DNA of 64,000 bases from Gammaproteobacteria bacterium. GTDB lineage: Bacteria; Pseudomonadota; Gammaproteobacteria; Steroidobacterales; Foliamicaceae. The stretch is from the NCBI GenBank assembly GCA_009844425.1, contig VYBN01000013.1, positions 1 to 64,000 of the forward strand, in the 5' to 3' direction. Of this stretch, positions 47,596 through 56,040 are shown piece by piece. A program made the position numbers and the translations under genes. The notes beneath the pieces are model-generated. The model worked only from the letters and a program-made list of their open reading frames with translations, did not search any database and had not been told where the DNA came from. How positions within the stretch are numbered: position 1 is the stretch's first letter; every line of letters starts with the position of its first letter.

Positions 47596-47912
47596 TGCCC
47601 GGGGCCGGACTCGAACCGGCACGGGGTTTCCCCCGGGGGATTTTCTTACCCGCTACGGCTTTCGCCGCGGGAGGCGCGTCGCAGCGCGCTCCCTTTGGGG
47701 TCTGGACTTTCCCTCTGCCCTATCGCCTGTCGGCGACGTAGGCCGGAGCCGTCAAGTCTCTACACTTTCCCCGTGAAATCGGGGCTTAGCTCGGGATTGC
47801 CACCACCTTGCGTGCTGAGGTTTCCCCGAATTTGACTCCTGGTGCATCGGACGGTTTCCCGACCGGCGCTCAATATCAAGTCCCCTGCGTATACCCATTT
47901 CGCCACCCGGGC
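47596..47912 (-). tRNA. tRNA-Leu(UAA), split by a group I intron
   Basis: 5' exon 47912-47878 begins GCCCGGGTGGCG and ends GGGGACTT; 3' exon 47644-47596 begins AAAATCCCC. Joined, they give an 84-nt tRNA with a 7-bp acceptor stem (GCCCGGG/CCCGGGC), discriminator A, D arm, anticodon stem GGGGA/TCCCC with loop CTTAAAA, a long variable arm and T arm GCCGG-TTCGAGT-CCGGC. The interruption lies between T34 and A35 of anticodon UAA. CCA is not encoded. Confidence 0.92.
47645..47877 (-). ncRNA. Group I intron (IC3-like) in tRNA-Leu(UAA)
   Basis: 233 nt ending in the expected terminal G (47645). Landmarks on the minus strand include GTCAAATTCGGGGAAACCT, GGCAATCCCGAGCTAAGCC, GTGTAGAGACTTGACGGC and AAAGTCCAG, which match the P, Q, R and S-type core of known tRNA introns such as that of Azoarcus tRNA-Ile. 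A P1 helix can form between exon CTT and intron GAG with U-G at the splice site. Too short to encode a homing endonuclease. Confidence 0.9.
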
Positions 47913-47947
47913 ACAGGCGGCGAAGTTTAGCAAAGGTGGGAGGTCAA

Positions 47948-48031
47948 CCTGGGAGCGAAAGCGTCTCTCCTTCGTGGAGGGCGGGACGCCCTCCTCCCCA
48001 GGGTTGAGGGCGAGACACCCTCTCTCCCAGG
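47948..48031. repeat. Palindromic repeat family A, copy 4 (extended)
   Basis: GGGAGCGAAAGCG...CTCCTTCG, the GAGGGCG-GGA-CGCCCTC hairpin, then a third GAGGGCGAGACACCCTC unit ending CTCTCCCAG. It abuts the stop codon of the symporter gene and may form its terminator. The gap 47461-48031 otherwise holds only the tRNA gene. Confidence 0.75.
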
Positions 48032-49378
48032 TTAGCTCAGCAGGCTCCAGAGCACGATGAGGATGAGGAAGGGAGCGAGCCACAGGAGGGCGCGCCAGAT
48101 CCTAAGTAACGGGCCGCTCAGGGCCGTTTCCCCGCGCGCGGAACCGAGCGACCAGAAATAGCCCAGGAACACGGCCAGCAGCAGGGCGTTGACAGGGAGC
48201 AGGACGTTCGCCACGAGGAAGTCGACGAGCTGGAACAAGCCCATCTCGCTGAACATGCCGCCGAGCGGCTTCACGTCGGCCCAGACGTTGAATGAGAGCA
48301 CGAAGACCATGCCGACCGCCCAGGTCAGGAAGCCCATCAGCAGCGTTGCGAGCGGGCGCGAGAGGAACGTGTCCCGCGACAGCCACGCCACGGCCGGCTC
48401 GATCATGCCGAATCCCGTCGTGATCGCGGCCAGGCTCAGCATCACGAAGAACAGCGTCCCCAGCAGCACGCCGCCGGGCATGCCGGCAAACGCGACCGGC
48501 AGAGTCTCGAAAATCAGCCCGGGACCGCTGTTGGCTTCCAGCCCGACGGCGAAAACGATCGGGAAGATCGCCATGCCTGCGAGCAGGGCCACCAGCGAGT
48601 CGGCGCCGGCGATGATCGCGCCGGCCCGCGGCAGCGACACGCGCTGCGGCACGTAGGCCCCGTAGGTGATAAGCATGCCCACGCCGATGGCCAGCGAAAA
48701 GAGCGCCTGTCCGAGCGCCATCAGCACGCCGTCAAGCGTCAGGGCGGAGAAGTCGGCGCTGAACAGAAACGCGATTCCCCTGCCGAAGTCGCCCGCGACC
48801 GCGGCCCAGCCCACCAGCACCAGCAGCAGCGCGAACAGGCCCGGCATCATCAGCTTGCTGGCCCGCTCCAGGCCCTTGCGGACCCCGCCGGCGATAACCG
48901 TCACGACGATGGCGATGAACAGCCCGTGCCAGAACATCAGCCGCAGAGGATCGCTCAACAGCTCTCCGAACAGCGCCCGGGAGCCCTCGGCGCTGATTCC
49001 CCGGAATGCGCCCTGCGCCGCCAGCAGCGTGTAGTTGAGCGACCAGCCGGCGACGATGCTGTAGTAGGTGATGCCCACCAGGGGCACGAGGATCGACAGC
49101 CAGCCGATCAGCACCCAGGCGCCGCTTCGCCCTTCGCGCGAGGCCACCTCGCGCATGGTATGGACCGCGTTTCGCCCGCCGCGCCGCCCCAGCGCCAGTT
49201 CGCCGATCACCAGCGGCAGACCCAGCAGCAGCACCCAGCCGACGTAAACCAGCACGAACGCGCTGCCGCCGTTGCTCCCGGCGATATAGGGGAAGCGCCA
49301 AAGGTTGCCGAGACCGACCGCCGCCCCCACCGAGGCCAGGATAAAGCCCCGCGTGGACGACCAGGTTTCCGTCTTCAT
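48032..49378 (-). CDS. Neurotransmitter:sodium symporter (SNF family)
   Basis: 448 residues with 12 helices beginning WSSTRGFILASVGAAVGLGNLWRFPY, the LeuT/SNF sodium and substrate signature, and GGSAFVLVY. Bacterial relatives import amino acids or amines with sodium. Substrate unknown. Same strand as the TonB receptor upstream. Confidence 0.92.
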   Translation of the reverse strand: MKTETWSSTRGFILASVGAAVGLGNLWRFPYIAGSNGGSAFVLVYVGWVLLLGLPLVIGELALGRRGGRNAVHTMREVASREGRSGAWVLIGWLSILVPLVGITYYSIVAGWSLNYTLLAAQGAFRGISAEGSRALFGELLSDPLRLMFWHGLFIAIVVTVIAGGVRKGLERASKLMMPGLFALLLVLVGWAAVAGDFGRGIAFLFSADFSALTLDGVLMALGQALFSLAIGVGMLITYGAYVPQRVSLPRAGAIIAGADSLVALLAGMAIFPIVFAVGLEANSGPGLIFETLPVAFAGMPGGVLLGTLFFVMLSLAAITTGFGMIEPAVAWLSRDTFLSRPLATLLMGFLTWAVGMVFVLSFNVWADVKPLGGMFSEMGLFQLVDFLVANVLLPVNALLLAVFLGYFWSLGSARGETALSGPLLRIWRALLWLAPFLILIVLWSLLS

Positions 49379-49390
49379 CGCGAAAGAATG

Positions 49391-49417
49391 CCACTCCCCC
49401 TGCAGGAGGGGGAGTGG
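49391..49417. terminator. Hairpin between TonB receptor and symporter genes
   Basis: CCACTCCCCCT-GCAGG-AGGGGGAGTGG, an 11-bp perfect stem, lies downstream of the receptor stop on the minus strand. No U tract follows on that strand, so it may be a weak terminator or mRNA-processing stem. Confidence 0.4.
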
Positions 49418-49464
49418 TGTGAGTTTCCCCTCCTCACAAAAGGGGGATCAAGTCAACGGTACGC

Positions 49465-51894
49465 CTATCCGCCGAAAACCTGCGTCACGGACAGTCCCAC
49501 GGTGCGGGGCCGACTCGTGATCTTGCTGGTCGGCTGGCCGTTCGCGGCGTTGATGAAGAGATCCGGCTGCTCGTCCGTCAGGTTCTCGATATACAACTGC
49601 AGGGTCAGTGCCCGTTCGCCGTTACCGAAGCCCAGCCGCGCATTGAACAGATTGAAGGAGTCCTGATATCGGTTGGTGCCTGCAGTCGGGCGAAGCTGCG
49701 TCCAGGAATCGCCCTTGTGGCTGCCTTCGATGCGGACGAACGCGTCCCAGCCGGTGATCGGCGGCTGGAAGTTGTACTGCGCCGCAAAGCTGGCCGTGAG
49801 TTCCGGAATCCTGGGAATCGTGTCGCCGGCCAGACCGGGCGCGCGGACGGACTCCGAAACCTGGTCCTCGGTCAGCTCGCGCTTGCCCAGATAGGTCAAT
49901 GCCGCTGTCAGGTCCAGGTTGCCGAAACGACCGAGCAGTTCGGTCTCCACTCCGGTCACTTCCGCCTCACCGGCGTTACCGATGAAGTTGAATGCGCCGG
50001 TGGGATCCTGCGCCGCCACCTGCAGGTTTTCCCAGGTCATCCAGAATGCCGCGTTGTTCCACTGGACGGCGCCGCCCAGCCACTGCGACTTCACGCCGAT
50101 CTCGTAACTCGTCACCTTGTCTGCCTCGAACAGCGGCGGAACGCCGGCCTGGGCCGACGCCGGGTTGTTGATGATGCCCGGGTTGTTGGTGCCGCCCAGC
50201 CGATAGCCTTCGGCGCGGGTCCCGTAAATGGTCAGCTCCTCGTTCGGCTGCCAGCGCAACACCACCTTGGTGGTGATTTCATCGTCGTCGATCTCCAGTT
50301 CATCCGTACGGCCATCCGGCGGGTTCGGCGCAAAGGCCGCGAAATTGAACACCGTGTCGCCGATCTCGAACACTTCAACCTTGAACCACCGTATGCCCAC
50401 GCCCAGTTCCCACTGATCGTTCAACTGGTAGCTGGCGTCGGCGAACACCGCCTGCTCGGTGATGTCCTTGTCGGCAAAGCGGGCGAACACGCAGGGATGA
50501 CAGCCCGGTATGCCCGCTCCCGGCTCGCTGGTGGGCGGGATGGTGAACGGAGTGCCGGGATCGAAGGTGAGTCCGTCCGAATTGATCACCGGCACGAAGC
50601 TCTGGAAGTCACTGTTACGTTCGCGCCAGAAGACGCCGCCCACCCATTGCAGGGCGCTCTCTCCCGCGGAGGTCAGGCGCACTTCAAAATGGTTCTGATC
50701 CAGGCTCTGGCGCTGGTCCGTCAGAGCGTAGATCAGGTCGGCGCGCTCGGTGAAGAAGTTGAAATCCTCGGAACTGTTGTTCTGGTACAGGAAGGTAATG
50801 ATCCATGTGGAATCAAACTTGAACTCGAAGTCCCGCTCGTAACGCGAGGCCGTTGCCGTGAGCGTTGCGAACCCGAGATCCAAGTCGCCCGTGAGGCTGA
50901 AGATGTTCTGCTCGTCGGGCTTGAACGTCTGGGCATAGTCTCCCACCAGGAACTCGCCGGTGTGGAAATGCGTGAATCCGGCCACCCGGTCCATATCGCC
51001 GTTGTCGCTTACGCCCCGTTCATCATAGGTGTCGTAGGGGTGATAGCGGTTATCGCCCGCCAGATAGCGGTCCTGCCACCAGTATTGAGCGTTGAGCGAA
51101 AACGTCTCGCTCGGCTGCCATAGGACATTTGCCCGCAGACCGCGCGTATCGATGTAGTTGAAATCCTTCAGGTTAAGGCAGGCCAGTTCCACGCCGGGAT
51201 CGCGCGGATCCTCTGCCGGGTCCACGGGCCGGCAGCGGTTGTTCTCCAGCCACCCGGCATCCTCCACGTTGTAGGCCACCAGGCGCATTCCCAAGGTGTC
51301 CGACAGCGGAAGATTGACTACGCCGTGGCCGCTCCAGTTGTAGTCGTTGGAGTGCGCCGTCTGCCCCAGCTGTCCGCCCAATGTGGCGCTGAACGCCTCC
51401 AGATCGGGCTTGGCCGTGATGAACCGCATCGTGCCGCTCTGCGAATTGGCGCCGAAGGTGGTTCCCTGCGGCCCGCGCAAGGCCTCGATGCGCTGCATGT
51501 CGAAGAGCTTGAGGTCCGTGGTCTGTGAACCGCTGTTGGAACTCGAACTCTGGATTCCGGGAAGCGGAACCTCGTCGTAGTAGACGGCCACCTGCTGCTG
51601 TCCGGCCGACTGAATTCCGCGAATGACATAGCGGCGTTGTCCCGGTCCGGCGTCGATGAAGCTCAGTCCCGGCACCTGGTAAGCGAAATCCTCGAAATCG
51701 AGCACCTGCATGTCCCTGAGCGTGTCCTCGGTTATCGCGGTCACCGTGACCGGCACGTCCTGCAGGCGCTCCGCGCCCAGCTTTCGTGCGGTAACCACGA
51801 TCTCTTCCACGGCGCCCAAGTTGTTCTGCGCCAAAGCAGGAGCGGCAGTCATCGCCAACGCCACGGCCCCAAGAAAAGTAAAACGAAGCCTCAT
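49465..51894 (-). CDS. TonB-dependent outer-membrane receptor
   Basis: 809 residues from ATG 51894, preceded by TTTTGGAGGA. Leader ends APALAQ; the TonB box is VEEIVVTARK; plug features include RYVIRGIQS and RIEALRGPQGTTFGANSQSGTMRFIT; the barrel ends VGLSVTQVFGG. The style is that of proteobacterial receptors for diverse organics. Its neighbours (amidohydrolases, SNF symporter) suggest an amino-acid or peptide-like ligand, uncertain. Confidence 0.9.
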   Translation of the reverse strand: MRLRFTFLGAVALAMTAAPALAQNNLGAVEEIVVTARKLGAERLQDVPVTVTAITEDTLRDMQVLDFEDFAYQVPGLSFIDAGPGQRRYVIRGIQSAGQQQVAVYYDEVPLPGIQSSSSNSGSQTTDLKLFDMQRIEALRGPQGTTFGANSQSGTMRFITAKPDLEAFSATLGGQLGQTAHSNDYNWSGHGVVNLPLSDTLGMRLVAYNVEDAGWLENNRCRPVDPAEDPRDPGVELACLNLKDFNYIDTRGLRANVLWQPSETFSLNAQYWWQDRYLAGDNRYHPYDTYDERGVSDNGDMDRVAGFTHFHTGEFLVGDYAQTFKPDEQNIFSLTGDLDLGFATLTATASRYERDFEFKFDSTWIITFLYQNNSSEDFNFFTERADLIYALTDQRQSLDQNHFEVRLTSAGESALQWVGGVFWRERNSDFQSFVPVINSDGLTFDPGTPFTIPPTSEPGAGIPGCHPCVFARFADKDITEQAVFADASYQLNDQWELGVGIRWFKVEVFEIGDTVFNFAAFAPNPPDGRTDELEIDDDEITTKVVLRWQPNEELTIYGTRAEGYRLGGTNNPGIINNPASAQAGVPPLFEADKVTSYEIGVKSQWLGGAVQWNNAAFWMTWENLQVAAQDPTGAFNFIGNAGEAEVTGVETELLGRFGNLDLTAALTYLGKRELTEDQVSESVRAPGLAGDTIPRIPELTASFAAQYNFQPPITGWDAFVRIEGSHKGDSWTQLRPTAGTNRYQDSFNLFNARLGFGNGERALTLQLYIENLTDEQPDLFINAANGQPTSKITSRPRTVGLSVTQVFGG

Positions 51895-52050
51895 GCGGAA
51901 GTCCTCCAAAAGCTGTTTTTCGATTCTAGCATGCGGCCAAAAATGGCCAAAAATCCGGGAAATCGACGGATTTGCATAGGCTTTCCTTGCTTTCGGGGCG
52001 GTCCCGGGAAGACTGATACACTGCCCGAATAGCTCTTGAGGAGGGCCATC

Positions 52051-53418
52051 ATGACCAGCATCCCACGCCTCCTTCTTGCTGCGTTCGTTCTATCACTGGC
52101 TGGGCCGCTATCCGCGGCGGACTACAACCGCCCCCCCGACTACCGGCCGTTTTCCGGCTACACGCTGATCCAGGCCGGAACGCTGCTGGCCGTGCCCGGC
52201 GAGGAGCCGGCCGCCGGTCAGACCGTGGTCGTGCGCGACGGCCGCGTGGCCGCGATCGAAGACGGCTGGATCGAGCAATGGTCCGGCGATGACGGGTCGC
52301 AGGCCAGGGTTCTCGACCTGCGCGACCGCTTCGTGATGCCCGGCTTCATCGACCTGCACGTGCACCTGCTTTCGCAGTCGGGCGACGAACGCAAAAACCA
52401 GTTCGTCGAGCGGTCCGACTCGTACTTCGCGCTGCAGGGCTCGCAGTTCGCACGCTGGACCCTGGAAGCCGGTTTCACCACCGTGCGCGACCTCGGCGCC
52501 CGTGGGCACGCGATCTTCGCGTTGCGGGACGGCGTTCGCGACGGGCTTGTGCCCGGTCCGCGCATCCTGGCTTCGGGCCAGGCCATCACGCCCAGCGGCG
52601 GCCACGGCGACATCCACGGGTTTCGCGTCGAAATTCTGCGCGCCTTGCCGGCGCTGGGAACCTGCGACGGTCCCGACGATTGCCGCAGGGCCGTGCGCCA
52701 GATGGTCAAGCGCGGCGCGGACGTGATCAAGGTCACGGCCACCGGGGGCGTGTTGAGCGAGACCGCGACAGGCACGGGCCAGCAGTTCACGCAGGAAGAA
52801 CTCGATGCCATTGCCGAGACGGCGCATGCGCTCGGACGCAAGGTCACCGCTCATGCGCACGCCAAGGAAGGCATCGAAGCGGCCTTGAGGGCCGGTTTCG
52901 ATTCCATCGAGCACGCCATGTGGGCCGACGAGGGGACGATGGAACTGTTCTTGGAAACGGACGCGTGGATGGTGCCTACGGTCTATCCAATCACGGCGGT
53001 CGGTGATACGCCCGAGAAAATGAGGGCCGGTCCCTTCGGCAATCTGCCACCGCCGATCATGGCCAAGCTACTTGAACTGGGACGTCAGCCCAAGGACATG
53101 GTGGCCCTGGCCCACAGCATGGGCGTGAAGATCGCGCTGGGCACCGATTCGGCCGTTTCGCCGCACGGCGAAAACGCCAACGAGTTCATCGAATACGTCA
53201 ACGCCGGGATGACGCCGATGCAGGCCCTGATGTCCGGAACCGTTCATGCCGCGGAAGCCACCGGAATCTCCGATCTGACGGGCTCTCTTGAGCCCGGCAA
53301 GGCTGCGGACTTGGTCGCGCTTGCCGCCAATCCGCTGGACGATATCAGCGCGGTGCTGGACGTGCGCTTCGTGATGCGCGACGGCATCGTATTCAAACAC
53401 CTGGAGGACCAGAAATGA
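52051..53418 (+). CDS. Exported amidohydrolase (imidazolonepropionase/Xaa-Pro dipeptidase-like)
   Basis: 455 residues from ATG 52051 with GAGGAGGGCC upstream and a Sec leader ending LSAA. Metal site HVHL in GFIDLHVHLLSQSG, DVIKVTATGGV with the carbamylated-Lys position, HAHAKEG, SIEHAMWAD and a late Asp in LGTDSAV. This is the periplasmic group of metal amidohydrolases that cleave dipeptides or organophosphates. ATGA overlap with the next gene. Confidence 0.85.
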   Translation: MTSIPRLLLAAFVLSLAGPLSAADYNRPPDYRPFSGYTLIQAGTLLAVPGEEPAAGQTVVVRDGRVAAIEDGWIEQWSGDDGSQARVLDLRDRFVMPGFIDLHVHLLSQSGDERKNQFVERSDSYFALQGSQFARWTLEAGFTTVRDLGARGHAIFALRDGVRDGLVPGPRILASGQAITPSGGHGDIHGFRVEILRALPALGTCDGPDDCRRAVRQMVKRGADVIKVTATGGVLSETATGTGQQFTQEELDAIAETAHALGRKVTAHAHAKEGIEAALRAGFDSIEHAMWADEGTMELFLETDAWMVPTVYPITAVGDTPEKMRAGPFGNLPPPIMAKLLELGRQPKDMVALAHSMGVKIALGTDSAVSPHGENANEFIEYVNAGMTPMQALMSGTVHAAEATGISDLTGSLEPGKAADLVALAANPLDDISAVLDVRFVMRDGIVFKHLEDQK

Positions 53419-54821
53419 CTCCGATTTTCTCCCCTGGGAGTGAGGGCATGTCCCTCACGGCCGTCCCGCCCTCGACGAAGGCGAGACGCCTTCGCTCCTT
53501 TCTGCTCACTACACTGCTCTGTGCATCCACCGCCGGCGCGCAGAATCTGCTGGTCGAGAACGTATCGCTGCTGGACGGCACGGGCGGTCCCGCCGTTGCC
53601 GGTATGTGGGTGGCGGTGGAGGACGGGCGCATCAGCGCTGTCGATAATGCGCCGCTCGAAGCGCCGGACGGCGCCGTCGTACTGAATGGCGAAGGCCGCT
53701 ACCTGATGCCCGGCCTGGTGGACATGCACATCCACCTGCGAGGCGGCGTGCGCACACCGCCCGAAGGATTGCAGGAACCGCCCGCCCCCAACTTCGAGGA
53801 AGGTATTCAGGCGCTGCATGGTTATCTTTACAGCGGCTTCACGATGCTCTACGACGCCGGCAACGACCCCGACTTCATCCTTGAGATGAGAGACCGGGAG
53901 CGTGCAGGAGAGATCGAAAGCCCGCGCATTTTCGCCACCGGCGGGATCGTGACCTATCCGGGCAGCCACGGCAGCTCCGCGGGCGCCACGCTGGTCGATG
54001 ACTGGCCTGAGGCCAAGCCGCTGCTGGACGCGCACATCGCGCGCCAACCCGACGTGCTCAAGCTCACCTACGAGGAGCGCGGCTGGGGCTCGCGGCCCAC
54101 CATCCCGCGCCTGCCCGTCGAACTGATGCAGACCATCGTGGAGTACTACAACGAGCGCGGCATCCGCACCACCGTGCACACCTCCAGCGAATTGCGGGCC
54201 CGCCAGGCCATTTTCGCCGGCGTGGACACGCTGGCGCACCCCATCATCCAGGGCCCGGTTACCGAGCAATTCGCCCGTCTGATGGCCGCCAAGGGCGTTC
54301 CCATGGTCACCACGCTCACGATCGGCGAGAACTATGCACGGCTGGTCGAACAGCCCGAGTACCTGGACCAGCCGATCTACCGGGACACGATCGATCCGGA
54401 CGAAATCGAGACGCTCAGGACCGAGACCCGCGCGGAATACGAGGCGCGGCCCTGGACCTGGTGGATGAAGGTGATGACCGAAATCGCCAAGGAAAACGTG
54501 CGGATGGTCCACGCAGCGGGCGGAGTCCTGGTGGCCGGATCGGACCAGTCCTCGGGACCCGCGGGGCACCGCGAACTGGAACTGCTGCAGGACGCCGGTA
54601 TCGCGGCTGTCGACATCATCCCCATCGCGACGCTCAACGGCGCGGTCTTCCTCGGCATGCAACACAAGTTCGGATCGATCGAACCGGGCAAGTACGCGGA
54701 CATGGTGCTGCTTGACGCCAATCCCGCCGAGGACATCAACAACGCCAAGGCCATCTTGGAGGTCATCAAGGGCGGCCGCGTCATCGACCGCTCCGCCCTG
54801 AACCTCCCCGTCAACCGCTAA
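53415..54821 (+). CDS. Exported amidohydrolase with repeat-derived leader
   Basis: 468 residues. A family A palindromic repeat (53431-53499) encodes residues ~6-28, ending STKARRLRS, which serve as the basic n-region directly before the helix FLLTTLLCASTAGAQ. The enzyme part has HIHLRG, VLKLTYEERG, HTSSELRARQ, HPIIQGP and AGSDQSSGP, an amidohydrolase metal site. Coupled to the upstream amidohydrolase; the two may act on the same peptide-like substrate. Confidence 0.82.
   Translation: MTPIFSPGSEGMSLTAVPPSTKARRLRSFLLTTLLCASTAGAQNLLVENVSLLDGTGGPAVAGMWVAVEDGRISAVDNAPLEAPDGAVVLNGEGRYLMPGLVDMHIHLRGGVRTPPEGLQEPPAPNFEEGIQALHGYLYSGFTMLYDAGNDPDFILEMRDRERAGEIESPRIFATGGIVTYPGSHGSSAGATLVDDWPEAKPLLDAHIARQPDVLKLTYEERGWGSRPTIPRLPVELMQTIVEYYNERGIRTTVHTSSELRARQAIFAGVDTLAHPIIQGPVTEQFARLMAAKGVPMVTTLTIGENYARLVEQPEYLDQPIYRDTIDPDEIETLRTETRAEYEARPWTWWMKVMTEIAKENVRMVHAAGGVLVAGSDQSSGPAGHRELELLQDAGIAAVDIIPIATLNGAVFLGMQHKFGSIEPGKYADMVLLDANPAEDINNAKAILEVIKGGRVIDRSALNLPVNR
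53431..53499. repeat. Palindromic repeat family A, copy 5
   Basis: Reverse orientation copy: GGGAGTGAGGGCATGTCCCTCACGG, then CGTCCCGCCCTCGACGAAGGCGAGACGCCTTCGCTCC. Translated in frame as part of the amidohydrolase leader. Confidence 0.8.
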
Positions 54822-54848
54822 CCCCCGCGCCGGGCCGACGGCGCCGCT

Positions 54849-56024
54849 TTATTTTCCGCGCGCGGCGAAGAAGGCGTGCATGCGATCCATTGCTTCCGCC
54901 AGCCGCTCGTAGGGCTCCGCGCCGAAACACACGCGCAGGTGCCCTGCCCCCGCCTGTCCGTAGAACGATCCCTCTTCCACGCAGACGCTGGTCTCCTTGA
55001 GCAAGGCCCGCGCCAGGTCGGCGTCGTCCCAGCCGGTCCCGGAAATGTCCGGAAAGGCGTAGATGCTGCCTTCCGGCGCCGGGCAGCGCACGCCCGGCAT
55101 CGCGTTCATGCGTTCCACCACCAGGTCGCGGCGGCGGCAGTCCTCGCGCACCATTTCCTCGACCGCCTCCTGGGAACCGGACACCGCCGCCCGTCCGCCT
55201 TCCTGGACGAACACGTTCACATGGGCGATGTCGTTCTTCGAGATCTTCAGCATGGCGGCGATGAACCGCTTGGGCGCCGCGGCGTAACCCATCCGCCAGC
55301 CGTCCATCGCGTACGCCTTGGTGAAGGCGAAGTGCGTGATCGTCCGCTCCCACATGCCGGGCAGCGAAGCGACGCTGATGTGCCGGGCGCCGTCGAACAC
55401 GATCTGTTCATAAACCTCGTCGGACATCACCAGGAGGTCGTGTTCGATCGCGATGTCCGCCAGTTCCTGCAGCTCTTCGCGGGTATAGACGCGCCCCGTT
55501 GGGTTGGCCGGGTTGACCAGGATGATCATGCGGGTGCGCGGGCTCAGTCGTTCGCGAATCGCGGCGCCGTCGAGCGCAAAATCCCGCGTGCGGTCCAGGG
55601 GGGCCGTCACCACAACGCCTCCCGCCAGTTCGATCTTGTTGATGTGCTGTGGGTAATACGGAGAAAGCAGCATGACTTCGTCACCCGGATCCAGGGCCGC
55701 CATGCAGGTGATATAGGCCCCATGCGTCAGACCGCTGGTCACCAGGATCTCGTTGCGCGCCGCCTCGATGCCGTTCCGGGCGGCCAGCTTCTCCGCCAGC
55801 GCCCGGCGAAACGGCTCATTGCCCAGGAAGTCGCCGTAATGCACCATGCCGGAGTCCAGGGCCGCCTTGCAGGCCTCCTTGATATGCGCCGGTGTGTCGA
55901 AGCTGGGCATGCCCACTTCGAGGTGGATCACGTCGACGCCCTGCGTCATGAGCGGCAGGGCTTCTTCATACATGCCGAAGCTCTTCTCCGAGCTCTGCAC
56001 GATCCGGTCTGCGGGCCATTTCAT
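54849..56024 (-). CDS. Class I/II PLP-dependent aminotransferase
   Basis: 391 residues from ATG 56024. Fold type I features: LVTSGLTHGAY, NPANPTGRVYT, SDEVYEQIVFDG, and the PLP Lys in FTKAYAMDGWRMGY, with a final RVCFG Arg for the substrate carboxylate. Similar to aspartate/aromatic or broad aminotransferases. It starts 16 bp after the minus-strand sulfatase stop and may be co-transcribed with it. Amino acceptor unknown. Confidence 0.88.
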   Translation of the reverse strand: MKWPADRIVQSSEKSFGMYEEALPLMTQGVDVIHLEVGMPSFDTPAHIKEACKAALDSGMVHYGDFLGNEPFRRALAEKLAARNGIEAARNEILVTSGLTHGAYITCMAALDPGDEVMLLSPYYPQHINKIELAGGVVVTAPLDRTRDFALDGAAIRERLSPRTRMIILVNPANPTGRVYTREELQELADIAIEHDLLVMSDEVYEQIVFDGARHISVASLPGMWERTITHFAFTKAYAMDGWRMGYAAAPKRFIAAMLKISKNDIAHVNVFVQEGGRAAVSGSQEAVEEMVREDCRRRDLVVERMNAMPGVRCPAPEGSIYAFPDISGTGWDDADLARALLKETSVCVEEGSFYGQAGAGHLRVCFGAEPYERLAEAMDRMHAFFAARGK

Positions 56025-56040
56025 GCGCGATATTGTCGCA

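Noticed and set aside
47420-47835. Open frames across the tRNA-Leu/intron region
   Set aside because: They are translations of the tRNA exons and intron on the opposite strand; the RNA structure explains the sequence. No homing endonuclease motif is present.
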